From Hormiphora californensis (taxonomy: Eukaryota; Ctenophora; Tentaculata; Cydippida; Pleurobrachiidae): a DNA stretch of 64,000 bases. The notes under the pieces were generated by a model. It was given only the letters and a program-made list of their open reading frames with translations, ran no database searches and was not told the origin of the DNA. The position numbers were made by a program, and so were the translations under genes. Position 1 is the stretch's first letter. Every line of letters starts with the position of its first letter. The stretch lies in assembly GCA_020137815.1 (NCBI GenBank), contig CM035357.1, forward strand, positions 1,611,520 to 1,675,519. Reading direction: 5' to 3'. This document shows positions 1-15,586 of this stretch, piece by piece.

Positions 1-178
1 TTCCGAGCCTTTTTGCACCACTCCCAGACGGTGTAGAATGAATCTGAGGGTATCAGAAGATAGGTTGAACTCTTGTGAGTACTGGAAAATACCCGGCATT
101 AATAGCTGATGCTAACTGCATCAACATATCTCCCAATATCTTCTAAATCGCATGGGAGTGGTGCAAAAAGGCTCGGAA
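1..178. mobile_element. Short foldback MITE
   Basis: The first 26 bases (ttccgagcctttttgcacca...) reappear as their reverse complement at 153-178, so the segment is a 178-bp element with perfect terminal inverted repeats. The left target duplication would lie outside the window, so the superfamily cannot be assigned. Confidence 0.7.
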
Positions 179-850
179 GCCAGATTATAGGTTTGACTTC
201 AGTGTCAATTGTGACCCACTTCCTGTTGACAGACAAACTTCTCGGGTATTTTCCAGGATATTAGGATCATTTGTAGTCTTTTGCGACAAACCGGATGCAA
301 ATCGGTCCAGTGGATCGCGTGCAACATCCCTTGAAAGAAACGTCCCTTTTTTGAGGCGGAGCAGACACCTGTGTGTGAGCTCAATCTTGGTCGCGCACGG
401 TGTCTATGTCACCAACCCCCCGGAGTTGCCTTGCTCGACCCCACCGTGCCCATGCCCTGAAACGAATCAACCCCGGCGCTGTATGGCGGCGCCATACCCC
501 CATTTGCATTGATTCTCAGTGCGCTCAGATGGGGTCGGCGGCGCCAGACAACCCCGAAGCTGTATGGCGGCGCCATACCCCCATTTGATTTTCAGTGCGC
601 TCAGATGGGGTCGGCGGCGCCAGACAACCACGAAGCTGTATGGCGGCGCCATACCCCATATTTGATTCTCAGTGCGCTCAGATGGGGTCGGCGGTGCCAG
701 ACAACCCCGGAGAGTTTCTGTCAATCCGGAATTATCTGGCGGCGCCGAACCGATCTGATCAAAACGGGGTCGGCGCCGCCAGAGAGAACTCTTTCTCTCT
801 CTCCCTGGGACCCTCTTTAACTAACTCACCATCCCGTCTCTCTTTGTCAG
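179..850. repeat. Intergenic/intronic stretch with GGCGGCGCC tandem repeat
   Basis: Between about 471 and 720 a unit of roughly 80 bp is repeated three to four times. Each unit holds a palindromic tatGGCGGCGCCata block followed by a cagtgcgctcagatgggg block; related GGCGCC pieces recur near 740-775 and 1300-1320. No coding exon is supported in 179-850. The 5' exon(s) of the membrane-protein gene that follows are not identified here. Confidence 0.6.
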
Positions 851-2347
851 GCGAATCTGGTGATCTGTAATCTGATAACGGCGTACTACATGACAGGGGC
901 TGCATTTGCTCAAGCGTTTCAGGAAACACCTGATCACACCTCAGGTACACTTCTCAAGACTTTCCATCTCTCTGTTAATTCATAACGTCCAAGTGATATC
1001 ACCATTTAATCCCGGCTCTCGCGATTTGTTACTCAATAACTCCGACCCCTTAGAACCAACCTCGAAAGGTCTGGCGAGTGACGCCATTACGCATACGCTC
1101 ACAGTCACATCTGTTTGGAAGCGCCGACCCTATTTGAGATTGAGAATTAGAACAGGCTCTGCCAGCGCCAGATCGGCTCAGATCCGGTCGTCAAGTTAGT
1201 CTCTAAGTTAGTCTCTAACTCATTCCTCACCCCAAGGCTGGGACATGACTCTCTCCTCACTGAGTGTAACAAGCTGGGCTCTGGTGGTGGCGTTTGGTGG
1301 TGGCGCCGACCAGATCTGAGAATCAGATCCAGGGCCAGAACGGGCTCTGCCAGCGCCAGACCGGCTCAGATCAGGTCAAGTTAGTCTCTAAGTTAGTCTC
1401 TAACCGTAACTCCTCAGGTTGGGACATGACTCTCTCCTCACTGAGTGTAACTAGCTGGGCTCTGGTAGTGGCGTTCTGGTATCAATCAAAAGAGGAGCAG
1501 GATGGAGACAAGTTAGATAAGAAAAGTGAGTAGATATCATTTTGTAAGTCCGATCCGCTATTGGCATTATAATTGGCCCATCCTGCATCCAGGCCCATCT
1601 AACCAAGTCTTCCCTGGCCCCCAGTCCATTTCAGTCTGTATCTTCATCCCCGTCTAATTGTACCCCTCACCTCCTATTTTTGAGTATCTGATCTCCCCCA
1701 TCTCCCCCTCCCTCCCTCCAGGTGATGTTAGTATAGTTACCAGCTACATCATTATCTGCATCCTATGGTCCTACTTTGCCCTCCTTGTCCTAGTCCACTG
1801 GCTAGGTGTCTACGGATGGACCTTTACTACCCACGAGAGTCACGGGTGGCTATTCTTCTTCCTAGTACCCTTCCTACTACCCTGGATTCTCCAAGCAGTC
1901 CTAATTTACCCGACCCTTGCTGCGACATACACCTCCCTGAACGCTGGGGATTTCAAATTGTTGGACACGAGCCAGCCACCCCCAACCATCCTCTCAACCC
2001 TATTCTTCTGTTCCTCCGCAGCAGCTATCTTTGCAGCTCTAACCACCCGGATCTTGTTCCCTAACGAGGAACTAACGTGTTTCCTGGATGAGGCCCTGTT
2101 ATCTGTGGTGTGTATAACTTGGATGAATTGTTCCGTGTTCCCCCTACTAATGACGTGTTCCGAGAGCTGTGAGGTAGCCCCTACTAAGATGGAGGTTGAT
2201 GCGGTTATTGATAGTGGAGTGAGGTATCTGAGAGGGGTTGTTAGGGAGAGGGCGGCCGTTGCTAGGGAGAGGGCGGCCGTTGCTAAGGAGAGGAAGGTTA
2301 GGGTGGAGAAGGATGTGGAGAAGGATCAGAATGAACCAGACGTTTAG
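851..2347 (+). CDS. Multi-pass membrane protein, 3' exons only
   Basis: Three exons join in phase: 851-944, 1418-1525 and 1722-2347 (stop TAG). The joined product has a hydrophobic segment in the first exon (ANLVICNLITAYYMTG), a second around SWALVVAFW, and three or four more in the last exon (YIIICILWSYFALLVLV; WLFFFLVPFLLPWILQ; ILSTLFFCSSAAAIFAAL; LLSVVCITW). The C-terminus is a charged tail with a duplicated RERAAVA motif. All junctions are GT-AG and phases agree (1, 0 after a split codon, 1). I do not recognise the family. The start codon and upstream exons are not found, so this is partial. The beginning of the second exon is duplicated upstream at about 1210-1300 as a non-used copy. What is seen: splice sites, frame and hydrophobicity. 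Inferred: an integral membrane protein of unknown function. Confidence 0.65.
1206..1517 (+). repeat. Duplicated exon start with splice acceptor
   Basis: The segment around 1200-1300 (tgggacatgactctctcctc... to gctctggtggtggcg) is repeated at 1421-1475 at the real exon. The copy is preceded by the same gttagtctctaa pyrimidine-poor lead and by an AG, so it is a duplicated acceptor plus exon start lying in the intron. Confidence 0.75.
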
Positions 2348-2460
2348 ATTAACAATTATCATTGTTTGAGTGTCCAATTGGATTTGTCTTGTGTTGTACT
2401 TGTTGCATGAAAGTGAAGCTTCGTTCAGTCAAAACTTGAACTCAGTATTTCAATTGTATT

Positions 2461-2760
2461 GTGGCAGGGTGGCGTAGTGGCTAGTACACTCGCCTCTCAC
2501 GCACTAGGTCCATGTTTGATCCTGGTCAAGCGCATGTCGTCTAGTCCACCAAGCTATGATTGGTAGGGGCTCTCTTGAGAGACCCGAAAGCGACACGAGT
2601 GCGTATGTTGTGGGGTAGCGCCCGGGTCCCGGCTACGCTACAGAGAAATCTGTACCGGAAGGACCATGGCTGAACGCCATTGAAACGCCATTAAAGATCA
2701 GCACCCCCGGCACTGGATTTATCCTAGTCGCCCTGCCTTGCTTTGTGCTCAATGGGAGTC
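2461..2760 (+). repeat. tRNA-derived SINE-like element
   Basis: The segment starts with a tRNA-like head: an A-box-like TGGCGTAGTGGCTAG followed about 30 bases later by a B-box-like GTTTGATCC. A ~230-bp tail unlike a tRNA follows. This is the layout of a tRNA-derived SINE with RNA polymerase III promoter boxes. Only one copy is in the window, so ends and family are approximate. Confidence 0.5.
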
Positions 2761-3002
2761 GGAATATTCATGTCTTAGATTTATTTCGTGTTAGGGATAT
2801 GAATTGGACAAAATGTATGAGACCTGACTACAATTGCCCCCTCTCTCCCGATCCGATATCAAAATGAAAACACATTGATTTAAAACAATAAATTAAAACG
2901 GTTCCCACTGACAATAAGTTAATTTAAAAATTGGACTCCGTTCAGCCAAGAACGACCGGAAAAATGTAATCCCAGTAAACCACTCTTGGCATCTCTTCTC
3001 AC

Positions 3003-3196
<194 letters not shown>

Positions 3197-3245
3197 CTTG
3201 GCGCATCACATTGATCACTACCCATCACTTCTATTTCACACCGCT

Positions 3246-4541
3246 ATGACGTTCCGAAGTTTGCTATCCCAGTGTTGTCATGGTTACAAGGTCCTAGAAG
3301 AGGACGTCCCAGCACCGCTAGTAATCGCCAACCCCCTGGCATGCCATAGAGCCCAGCCCAGGAGTTACTACCAGGGTAACAGATGGTATGCGGGGCAGGA
3401 CCAACCTAAACAGCATGTTCCTTGGTATGGGTCTACTGGACGTGCCCACCCTGCCATGGGTAGTAGAGACTTTAATAATGCTTTCTACAACGGGGCACCA
3501 AATGGTATAAACGGGGCATCAAATGGTATAAACGGGCCACCAAATGGTATAAATATGGGGCAGTTTGGAGGGATGAACATGATGGGGCAACCAGTGTTTT
3601 ACCCCCAACAGCCCTCCCACACCCACCAACCTTTCTACACGGTACACAGCACAGGAAACATGGGGTATGTCTACGAGACACGACTTGTACAATCGGGGGT
3701 GGTCCTGGAGAACCCAGCTGCTGAGAGAAGAGGAGTGTCACCAACACCGCCGGCTGTGGAAGCTGCTGCACCCCCGAAACCAGGGAATATAACCAAGGCT
3801 AGGAGGAGACGTGGTCCAAGACCGACTCCCTCAACGGCGCCATGGGAGCCTGCTATTAGACGGCCAACTACCATACAAAGACCGTTAACCACCCAACCAC
3901 CTAGACCATCTTACATTGTGGAGCTTACCAACTCTAATGTACAGACAGAAGACATACTGGTTGATCTGACCACTCCGGTGGACATGGTGAAGATTAACAT
4001 GCCACTACCAGAACAAGTGGTTGTCCTGGCTGAAGTGGTTTCAGGAGAAGAAGTGGTTACTGATGTGGTTCCCGAAGAAGTGGTTGTCCTGGCTGATGTG
4101 GTTGCAGAACAAGTGGTTACTGATGTGGTTCCAGGAGAACAAGTGGTTACTGATGTGGTTAAAGTGACACAGAGTGATGTGGTTAGTGTGGAGGAAGACT
4201 TCCAGAAACTTGTCCTAGAGAGAAGCTGCAGTAGACCGGAGGATATGCTAGCTGAAAGTATGGAAGATGTCTCTCCTAGTCCTGGTAAAGTGAGCCCACC
4301 TGGAACACCAGAGATCGAGGTTATCCCAGAACCTGTCCTGACCCCAGTGGTTATCAAGAGAAGGAAGATCCCTGGCACCCCCATCTCCCCTATCCTCACT
4401 GCTGGGTTTGAGTGGTGCGAGGATTACGAGTACGAGTTGGTTGAGTGTGGGGAGCAACAACAGGAAGAGGAGGAGGAGGGAGCGTTGGAGTTGGAGCCAA
4501 ACTTTGAACTTGACAGCCCTTTCAATCAGCATCCTCTGTGA
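3246..4541 (+). CDS. Single-exon low-complexity protein, unknown
   Basis: An uninterrupted 431-codon frame runs from ATG at 3246 to TGA at 4539-4541. The frame stays open to 3198, but there it opens with TTG, so 3246 is the first ATG. The protein has a Gly/Asn/Pro-rich middle with three NGIN repeats (residues ~80-100), a basic patch KARRRRGPRP (~185), a Val/Asp/Glu-rich part with repeated EQVVTDVV and EEVVVLADVV units (~258-315), and an acidic C-terminus. No enzymatic domain, signal peptide or membrane segment is seen. I do not recognise it; composition suggests a disordered, perhaps regulatory or PAM2-like adaptor protein, but that is a guess. A MITE lies immediately after the stop and a polyadenylation hexamer follows at 4732, so the transcript probably carries the MITE in its 3' UTR. 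It converges on DDX51. Confidence 0.7.
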   Translation: MTFRSLLSQCCHGYKVLEEDVPAPLVIANPLACHRAQPRSYYQGNRWYAGQDQPKQHVPWYGSTGRAHPAMGSRDFNNAFYNGAPNGINGASNGINGPPNGINMGQFGGMNMMGQPVFYPQQPSHTHQPFYTVHSTGNMGYVYETRLVQSGVVLENPAAERRGVSPTPPAVEAAAPPKPGNITKARRRRGPRPTPSTAPWEPAIRRPTTIQRPLTTQPPRPSYIVELTNSNVQTEDILVDLTTPVDMVKINMPLPEQVVVLAEVVSGEEVVTDVVPEEVVVLADVVAEQVVTDVVPGEQVVTDVVKVTQSDVVSVEEDFQKLVLERSCSRPEDMLAESMEDVSPSPGKVSPPGTPEIEVIPEPVLTPVVIKRRKIPGTPISPILTAGFEWCEDYEYELVECGEQQQEEEEEGALELEPNFELDSPFNQHPL

Positions 4542-4549
4542 ATGGACAC

Positions 4550-4658
4550 CTTGAACCGACCGAATTAGGAGATACTGGTCCCTGATTGGCTGATAACCAG
4601 TCACGTGACCTAAATAACGAGTTCTGATTGGTTGTTTACTTGTTTCGGTCGGTTCCTG
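4550..4658 (+). mobile_element. hAT-like CACGTG MITE, copy in 3' UTR
   Basis: Full-length copy flanked by the 8-bp duplication ATGGACAC at 4542-4549 and 4659-4666. The left duplication abuts the stop codon at 4539-4541, so the insertion is at base one of the 3' UTR. Confidence 0.9.
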
Positions 4659-4731
4659 ATGGACACATTCTCATCATAAAGAGTCCCACTATTGCTAAAT
4701 AGCCACCCGGGACTGAAGCGTGTTGTCTCTC

Positions 4732-4737
4732 AATAAA
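4732..4737 (+). promoter_or_regulatory. Polyadenylation signal AATAAA
   Basis: A canonical AATAAA lies 191 bp after the stop of the single-exon gene at 3246-4541 and 53 bp before the DDX51 stop on the other strand. Confidence 0.6.
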
Positions 4738-4789
4738 AATTGTAATTTCTCTCTCCTGAAAAAAACTCTTTCACAGATTGTATACGATA

Positions 4790-7700
4790 TTATTTTGATT
4801 GTTTCATTTTCGTTTCCAACTTTTCTAAAGCTGTTTGGTAGTTTTCCGAAAGTGTTTCAATCACAGATTCGGGTATGGTCATCTCTCTGATCTCCTCTCC
4901 TCCCGCCTTCCTCAGCATCTGTCTGAAGTGATGCATCTGAAGGGAGATGTAGTGTGAGAATGAGTTTTAGGATACTTTCTTGACAGACTAGCTTCTGCAT
5001 CACCATATATTTGAAGGAAATAATTACCAAATAAAAGGGGGCGGGGGAAATCGTTTGACCAGGAACCGACCGAATCAGGAAATACTGGTCCCTGATTGGC
5101 TGATAACCAGTCACGTGATCTAAATAACGAGTTCTGATTGGTTGTTTACTTGTTTCGGTCGGTTCCTGGTCGAGTCTTACCTCTTCAAATCTGCAGAGTG
5201 TATAGGCGTGTCCCTCTCTCCCTGCACGTGCTGTTCTGCCCACTCTGTGTACGTAGGTCTGTACGTGGGAGGGTGTGTCGTAATTGACTACGTGAGACAC
5301 ACTCGCTATATCCATACCCCGGGCCAGGGAGTCTGAGCATACCAACCTGGAGAAGAGGGGAGGGGTGTTATTGTAGAATATTAATAGAGGGCGGGAGCCG
5401 GGAGAAGGGGTGACTGCCATTATAATAGAGGGGAGGAGTGGAGGGTGTTATTATCTGTCAGAGCATTGGCCTGACCCTATTCTCATTTCTCTCAAATAAG
5501 CGGAGCGCGCGAGAACTGTGGTCAGAGCATTGGCCTGACAGGTTATTATAATCATCAAGGGGGTTGTGTATAATACACTTTCTCCGACACGGGACTCAAG
5601 CACGGGGGTGCAGGTAGCCTACAGAAGGCGGGTGTGACAGTGATTTCTTTTTGTGTGCATGAAAATGCAGAATCGGTTAGGGACCGTTCCCTCCTCTCAA
5701 TGGCTTGTTGACAAAGCCCTAACCAAGCCAGCGGAGGGGGATTAAGAGCTCAAACGGGCATACGATGGTGTGGTATGACTTTAGGTGAAAGTGAAGTGTC
5801 TTGTCCAAGTGGAAATCCGGGTTCCTTATGTACTGCGGAAGGGGTCTTGTTAGCCAATAGGAGGGCACCGGGTGGCGCGCTCTCATTGGTTCCTTCAGCA
5901 TCCAATAGGAGAACAGGAAACAGGAAAACGGATAGTTTCGGAAAATTTCGGGATAGTTTGTGACAAATAACTTTGCGGGGGTACCCAATTAGAAGTCAGT
6001 CATTTTCAAAGCATCACATCAAGTTCCGGTCACACATCTCCAACTGTAGAGCCTACATCCACAGGCTCCAGAGCCAGGGCTTAGATCCAGGTAGGCTTGA
6101 ACAATCTATTCCAGAACAAGGGAGTCCAATTAGGCTACCCCTGAGAGTCCACGGGGGCCGCCGGGCTTAATAATCATCAAGGGGGTTGTGTATAATACAC
6201 TTTCTCCGACACGGGACTCAAGCACGGGGGTGCAGGTAGCCTACAGAAGGCGGTGTTATTATAGAGGGCGGGAGGGGTAGGAGGGAGGGAGGTGTTATAG
6301 ATGTTGATGGGTGTTTCACTTAGCCAAACTGGGACATGTACATAGTCTTTTTGGGTTTCCGGCATAAGGTGTGAAACATGAGTGAAAAATTGGGAAATAG
6401 CTGTGAAATGATGTCTTACAAATTAGTTTTGTTTGAAGCAAAGTCCCTAACAACCCTGCTCCGTTGCGGTAGGGAGAGGGATGACGAGAATTCGGAAACT
6501 GTGATATCAGGAAACTCCTCCGCTAAAAGTGCCAACCTATGGGCTGTATCTATACTGCCAGTGAAACAGAGGACGTGTTTCAATTGTTGTACCAGGTGGA
6601 TTAGGACCAGGGCTTTATCTTCCAACTTGCACCTTACAACGTGTTGCTGGAGGAAGGGGGTGGAGTTAGAAAGGTAGAAAAAGAGAGGGGACCCGGGAAA
6701 TTTTACACTAACATTCAATTCAGATCAAATATAAAACCTAGAAATTGGTGGTATGTATCGCATATACTATCTGGAATCCTGGAGACACAGAACTCACAAA
6801 CAGACAAACAAACAGACAAACTCACCTGTAGAGTGCTTGGTAGGGTGTACTTTCCTCCACAATTATACATGACAGGTCTGTGCAGCTGGAGAGGGGCCAA
6901 CTTTGCTGGGTTATGTGTGATTGTAGCAGAGAATAATAGTTTCTGGAGAGGTAGAGGGGGACATCGGAGGGAGGCGAGAGATGTGGAGGAGCTTGTGTAG
7001 CGTTTAGTGTTTACTATTGGTTGGGCACCTGGGGGAGGTAATAATACTGATTAGAGAGGTGTACACTGATAGGGACCACTGACTAACCAAGTAGTTCTGG
7101 TGAGAGCTCAGTAATGAGTGGTAGCTATAGAGCATTTAATAACAGGAACCGACCGAAACAAGTAAACAACCAATCAGAACTCGTTATTTAGGTCACGTGA
7201 CTGGTTATCAGCCAATCAGGGACCAGTATTTCCTGATTCGGTCGGTTCCTGTTTAACAGCCTTCCCGTACTATCGATAGTTTAGAGATAACCACCATACC
7301 TGAGCTACCGGCGACTGGTGAACTAGCAACCCTCTCCAACATCATTGGCAACCAATCCTGGTAGGCCTGATTTAGCAGGGAATCGACTTCATCGATAACG
7401 AGATACCGCAACTGTGATAGTGAGAGAGCGGGGGTGTCTCTAAGATGGTTAACTAGGCGTCCTGGGGTTGCTATAGCAACGTGTACAAGACAAGTTCCTG
7501 ATTCTGTGTAGAGAGCTTTCTGTTCTTGGGCCACACTGTTCTTGCCCGATAGTAGGGCTACCTGCGATAGAAGGGGTTTGTTTTCAGATGTTGTGAGACG
7601 TTGGGGATACATCTGTAATTACTAAAGTAAACACTCATAGGTGATTAGTCTAATTAAGTACTAAGTCTACACAGAAAGAAGGGTCGAGTAGTTCTTGAAT

Positions 7701-9456
7701 TTGAAAAATATTGCATCTCGTAAAAGGACAAATCGACAGATTGCGACAAATCAAACTCACGTGCGCGCACACAAGGGGTACTTTTCACACTACCGCGCGG
7801 GGAAAACTAGCAATAAATCAGAGACGCATTTTGGTTGAAACACGGAAATACCTCTCTCTCCAAGATCTCTCTAGATCTCAAGATAGAAACCGAGAGATCT
7901 AAATAGAGACAACAGACAGACAACAACAATTACTTTTATTAGAGATGAAAAGTTGGTAAACACTTGTTTCACTTGGTGTGCCAGGTTTTTCGTTGGAACT
8001 ACCACTATCGCTTGCAGGCTTGGGGAACACTTTTGGAGAATCTGAACATGTGGGAGAGAGGAATAAAGAGGAGAGAGGGGTAAAGAGAGAGGTGTTATCA
8101 ATGTTAGTAATAATTTCGAAAGACGAACTGTTATCGCGAGACAGTGTGATAAAGTTAGGAACAGTGCCATAAAGTAATTCGAGTAGTACAATTCACAGTA
8201 CAATTCACAAGGCATTGAAACAGGAACAGACGATGTCCCCGAGTAGATTTTAATTGAACTTTAAACTGTTAAATTAAACACTGTTTTATTTACCTGAGCG
8301 AGGGAGATGGCGTAAACGAGCGTTTTCCCTGATCCAGTAGGTCCACAGACACACAAGTCCTGGGCCCGAGATAGGGAGGCTGATCCTCTCAGGATATCTG
8401 GTATAACCTCACTCTGCACTGAAAAATAGGAGGATGGATAGAGAAAAAGGGGGAGAACGATTCGATGGGAAGAATAGAATAGAGGCAATGGAATACAAGT
8501 TAGATGTACATCTGCTGCAGCTGACTGCACTCTGAGTGGTATCAAATATCCTGCCTATTGTAGTCTAGTCAATAGTCACTTTACACTATTCGTTATAAAA
8601 TAACATTTGAGCAAAGACGATAAAAGATTGCTGATGTCTCATTGTACAGGGTGGTTCAGAAAGTTAGAACCATTTTACCTGGGAAAAGAGAAGTAACTTC
8701 CATCCCAGCCAGAACACCCCGTACACCCTCCGATAGTAACCCTGCAAAATCCTCCAAAGGCACACTCCTCCCAAAATCAGGGTCGATGACATGACTCTCA
8801 GCTATCCAATCTGGGAGATCTCTCTTCACTGCAACTTGTCTTGACTTCTGTTTCTTCCCACCAAGCACTATCCACTGTTCTGTGGGTTCTGGGAGGGCAG
8901 TGTTTTCTTCCTGAGTTGGGGCTGGATCCTCTTCTTGAACTAAAGGTTCCTCTTTTTGAACCTCTTCTGTTCCATCTTGGATCTCTTCTGCTGTTGTTTC
9001 AGGAACTACAGGAACTTCCTCTGGTGCTTCTGTTTGTTCCTTCTTTTTCTTTTTCTTCTTCTTTTTTGTCTTGTCTTTCTCACCTTCCTCTACCTCTAAC
9101 TTCTCCTCTATTTCCTTCACAGGTTCTACCTCATTATCCTCCAGAACAACCTCTTCACGTTTCCTCTTTTTCTTTCGTTTTGGTACTGCTACAGTCTCCT
9201 CTATTACCGGTACAGCAGCAACATCCCTCTTTTTCCGTTTCCTTTTCTTCCTCTCTTCACCATTCTCCTCCTTCACTTCCGCCTGAAGTTCAGGAGTACA
9301 CGGTGGTTTAATCTGGCTATGTTGCTTTGCAGGTGGTTTAATCTGACTCTGTTGCTTTGCAGCTATCCTCTTTTTGAGAAGTTCCAACCTCGCTGCTGCC
9401 AAGTCTGTCTTCTTCTCCACTTCATCCTCGTCTGCCTCGTATCGGGTGAAAAACAT
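4790..9456 (-). CDS. DDX51: ATP-dependent RNA helicase DDX51
   Basis: Eight exons in perfect phase (9456-8679, 8418-8294, 8041-7934, 7612-7300, 7028-6826, 6646-6420, 5346-5181, 4936-4790) give 688 aa; human DDX51 is 666 aa. DEAD-box motifs in order: I PTGSGKT (~286), Ia PTKNLAH, Ib ATPGRL (~385), II DEVD (~411), III SAT in [31 protein letters not shown]. The N-terminus (first exon, 259 aa) is a long Lys/Glu-rich low-complexity extension with KRKKRKR blocks that look like nuclear/nucleolar signals. Family role: late 60S pre-rRNA processing, release of U8 snoRNA, in the nucleolus. The family name is established knowledge; the exon model is read from the sequence. Odd points: motif II is DEVD rather than DEAD/DEAD-like and motif V lacks the usual STDATARGID wording. 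Two MITEs sit in introns (5060, 7143). Confidence 0.93.
5060..5168 (-). mobile_element. hAT-like CACGTG MITE in DDX51 intron 7
   Basis: Full-length copy with both CAGGAACC/GGTTCCTG ends, 10 bp from the splice donor of DDX51 exon 7 (donor GT at 5180-5179). No clear matching target duplication. Confidence 0.85.
5541..6251. repeat. 83-bp direct repeats in DDX51 intron 6
   Basis: The ~83 bp at 5550-5632 (ataatcatcaagggggttg... to agaaggcgg) recurs almost identically at 6171-6251 in direct orientation, enclosing about 540 bp. Nearby, the block gtcagagcattggcctgac occurs at ~5457 and ~5521 and again near 59163. The interior has no supported gene. Confidence 0.7.
7143..7251 (-). mobile_element. hAT-like CACGTG MITE in DDX51 intron 4
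   Basis: Full-length copy in reverse orientation; flanks TTTAATAA and TTTAACAG match at six of eight positions, consistent with a decayed 8-bp duplication. Confidence 0.85.
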
Positions 9457-9849
9457 GGCCTGCGATGGAGATGGGGTATTGATCGACTGGAGATAAAAAG
9501 TGGAATTTGTGGGGAACCAACTCCATTTTCCGGAAGGTATTTAAAAAGAAAAACGAGGGGGTTGCTTTTTGTAAAAACTGTTTCGCAAAAATATATTGAC
9601 ACACACATTGAGCACTCACACACATTTAACAATCATTGGTGTGAGATTGGATTGGATTTTGAATTGAATATATTAGGGCACCGAAAGAAAATCAAAGTAT
9701 GGAAATCACAGTTTAACTCCAGAATTCTTAGGAGTAAACAAAGCTTTTACACCAAACACACACACATACACAAACACACGCACAAGAACCACGTAAAATG
9801 TAAAAGCGTCTCAAGGGATTGACTTGAGATAAATGTGGTGCGTATAGTA

Positions 9850-9958
9850 CAGGAACCGACCGAATCAGGAAATACTGGTCCCTGATTGGCTGATAACCAG
9901 TCACGTGACCTAAATAACGAGTTCTGATTGGTTGTTTACTTAATTCGGTCGGTTCCTG
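9850..9958 (+). mobile_element. hAT-like CACGTG MITE, intergenic
   Basis: Full-length copy flanked by a perfect 8-bp target duplication GTATAGTA (9842-9849 and 9959-9966). This copy best defines the element ends as CAGGAACC and GGTTCCTG. Confidence 0.92.
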
Positions 9959-10289
9959 GTATAGTAGTTGGATCCCGTAAATAAGTTATACTTTTCCCGC
10001 TAAAACATACATCTCATGAGCTTTCACTTGGCCGACAAAAGAGGGGGAGTTATTTCTACACACGCTTATAACGAAAAGATATACACACTATACAGCTGTT
10101 ACAACCCTCCTTCCAATTTCTATAGATTCACATTCTTTCCACAGTATTACATCAGCTTCAGCAATTAGCTCCCGATCCGATGACCATACCATTCATAAAA
10201 ATCTACCCTGATTCGCTTCTAAGCCAAAACGTAAATTACAATAGAATACATGTCCCAAATATATATCAGTCCACAAGTTCGGTGACAAC

Positions 10290-10402
10290 CAGGAACCGAC
10301 CGAATCAGGAAATACTGGTCCCTGATTGGCTGATAACCAGTCACGTGACCAGAATAACGAGTTCTGATTGGCCGGTTGTTAACTTGTTTCGGTCAGTTCC
10401 TG
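10290..10402 (+). mobile_element. hAT-like CACGTG MITE next to duplicated LYSMD exon end
   Basis: Full-length copy (slightly longer, with a GGCC insertion near 10371). Flanks do not match, which fits a later rearrangement: the right side joins a copy of the LYSMD last exon. Confidence 0.8.
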
Positions 10403-10409
10403 CCCACAG

Positions 10410-10564
10410 CTCAGTACTACAACAGGTATATCTCGTCCGAAGAACTGGGTGGTAACTCGTCATCTGTGTAGAAGTCTCTCCTGCCCCTTTTGTATCGAAA
10501 TACTGGTCCCTGATTGGCTGATTACCAGTCACGTGACCTAAATAACGAGTTCTGATTGGTTGTT
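10410..10564 (-). repeat. Duplicated LYSMD exon end plus MITE fragment
   Basis: Bases ~10413-10496 repeat the last ~80 coding bases of the LYSMD gene (10571-10655) with a few differences. A truncated MITE (about 10497-10564) fills the space between the copy and the real stop codon. Confidence 0.8.
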
Positions 10565-10570
10565 GTACCC

Positions 10571-15264
<4,694 letters not shown>

Positions 15265-15330
15265 AACATAACTCAAACCATCCTGTTAAACAAGGAAATT
15301 AAACAAGGAGATCCCGTGTATGATAACAAG

Positions 15331-15439
15331 CAGGAACCGACCGAAACAAGTAAACAACCAATCAGAACTCGTTGTTTAGGTCACGTGACTGGTTATCAGC
15401 CAATCAGGGACCAGTATTTCCTGATTCGGTCGGTTCCTG
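15331..15439 (-). mobile_element. hAT-like CACGTG MITE upstream of LYSMD
   Basis: Full-length copy with 8-bp duplication ATAACAAG on both sides (15322-15330 region and 15440-15447). Confidence 0.9.
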
Positions 15440-15586
15440 ATAACAAGGTGAGGGGAACTGGGGGAGCCAGGGAGAGGGGAGGAGAGTCAGAGCAAGATCA
15501 ACAGCACATTTGAATAGAGAAAGGTATGGGGAAGAGGGGAAGCCTAGATAACAACAAGAGAAGGCGCTGTACAAATATTCATTGTA

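Noticed and set aside
2461-2535. Functional tRNA gene
   Set aside because: A- and B-box-like motifs are present, but I cannot fold a complete cloverleaf and a SINE-like tail follows.
3198-3245. Upstream start for the 431-aa gene
   Set aside because: The extension begins with TTG; the first ATG in frame is 3246.
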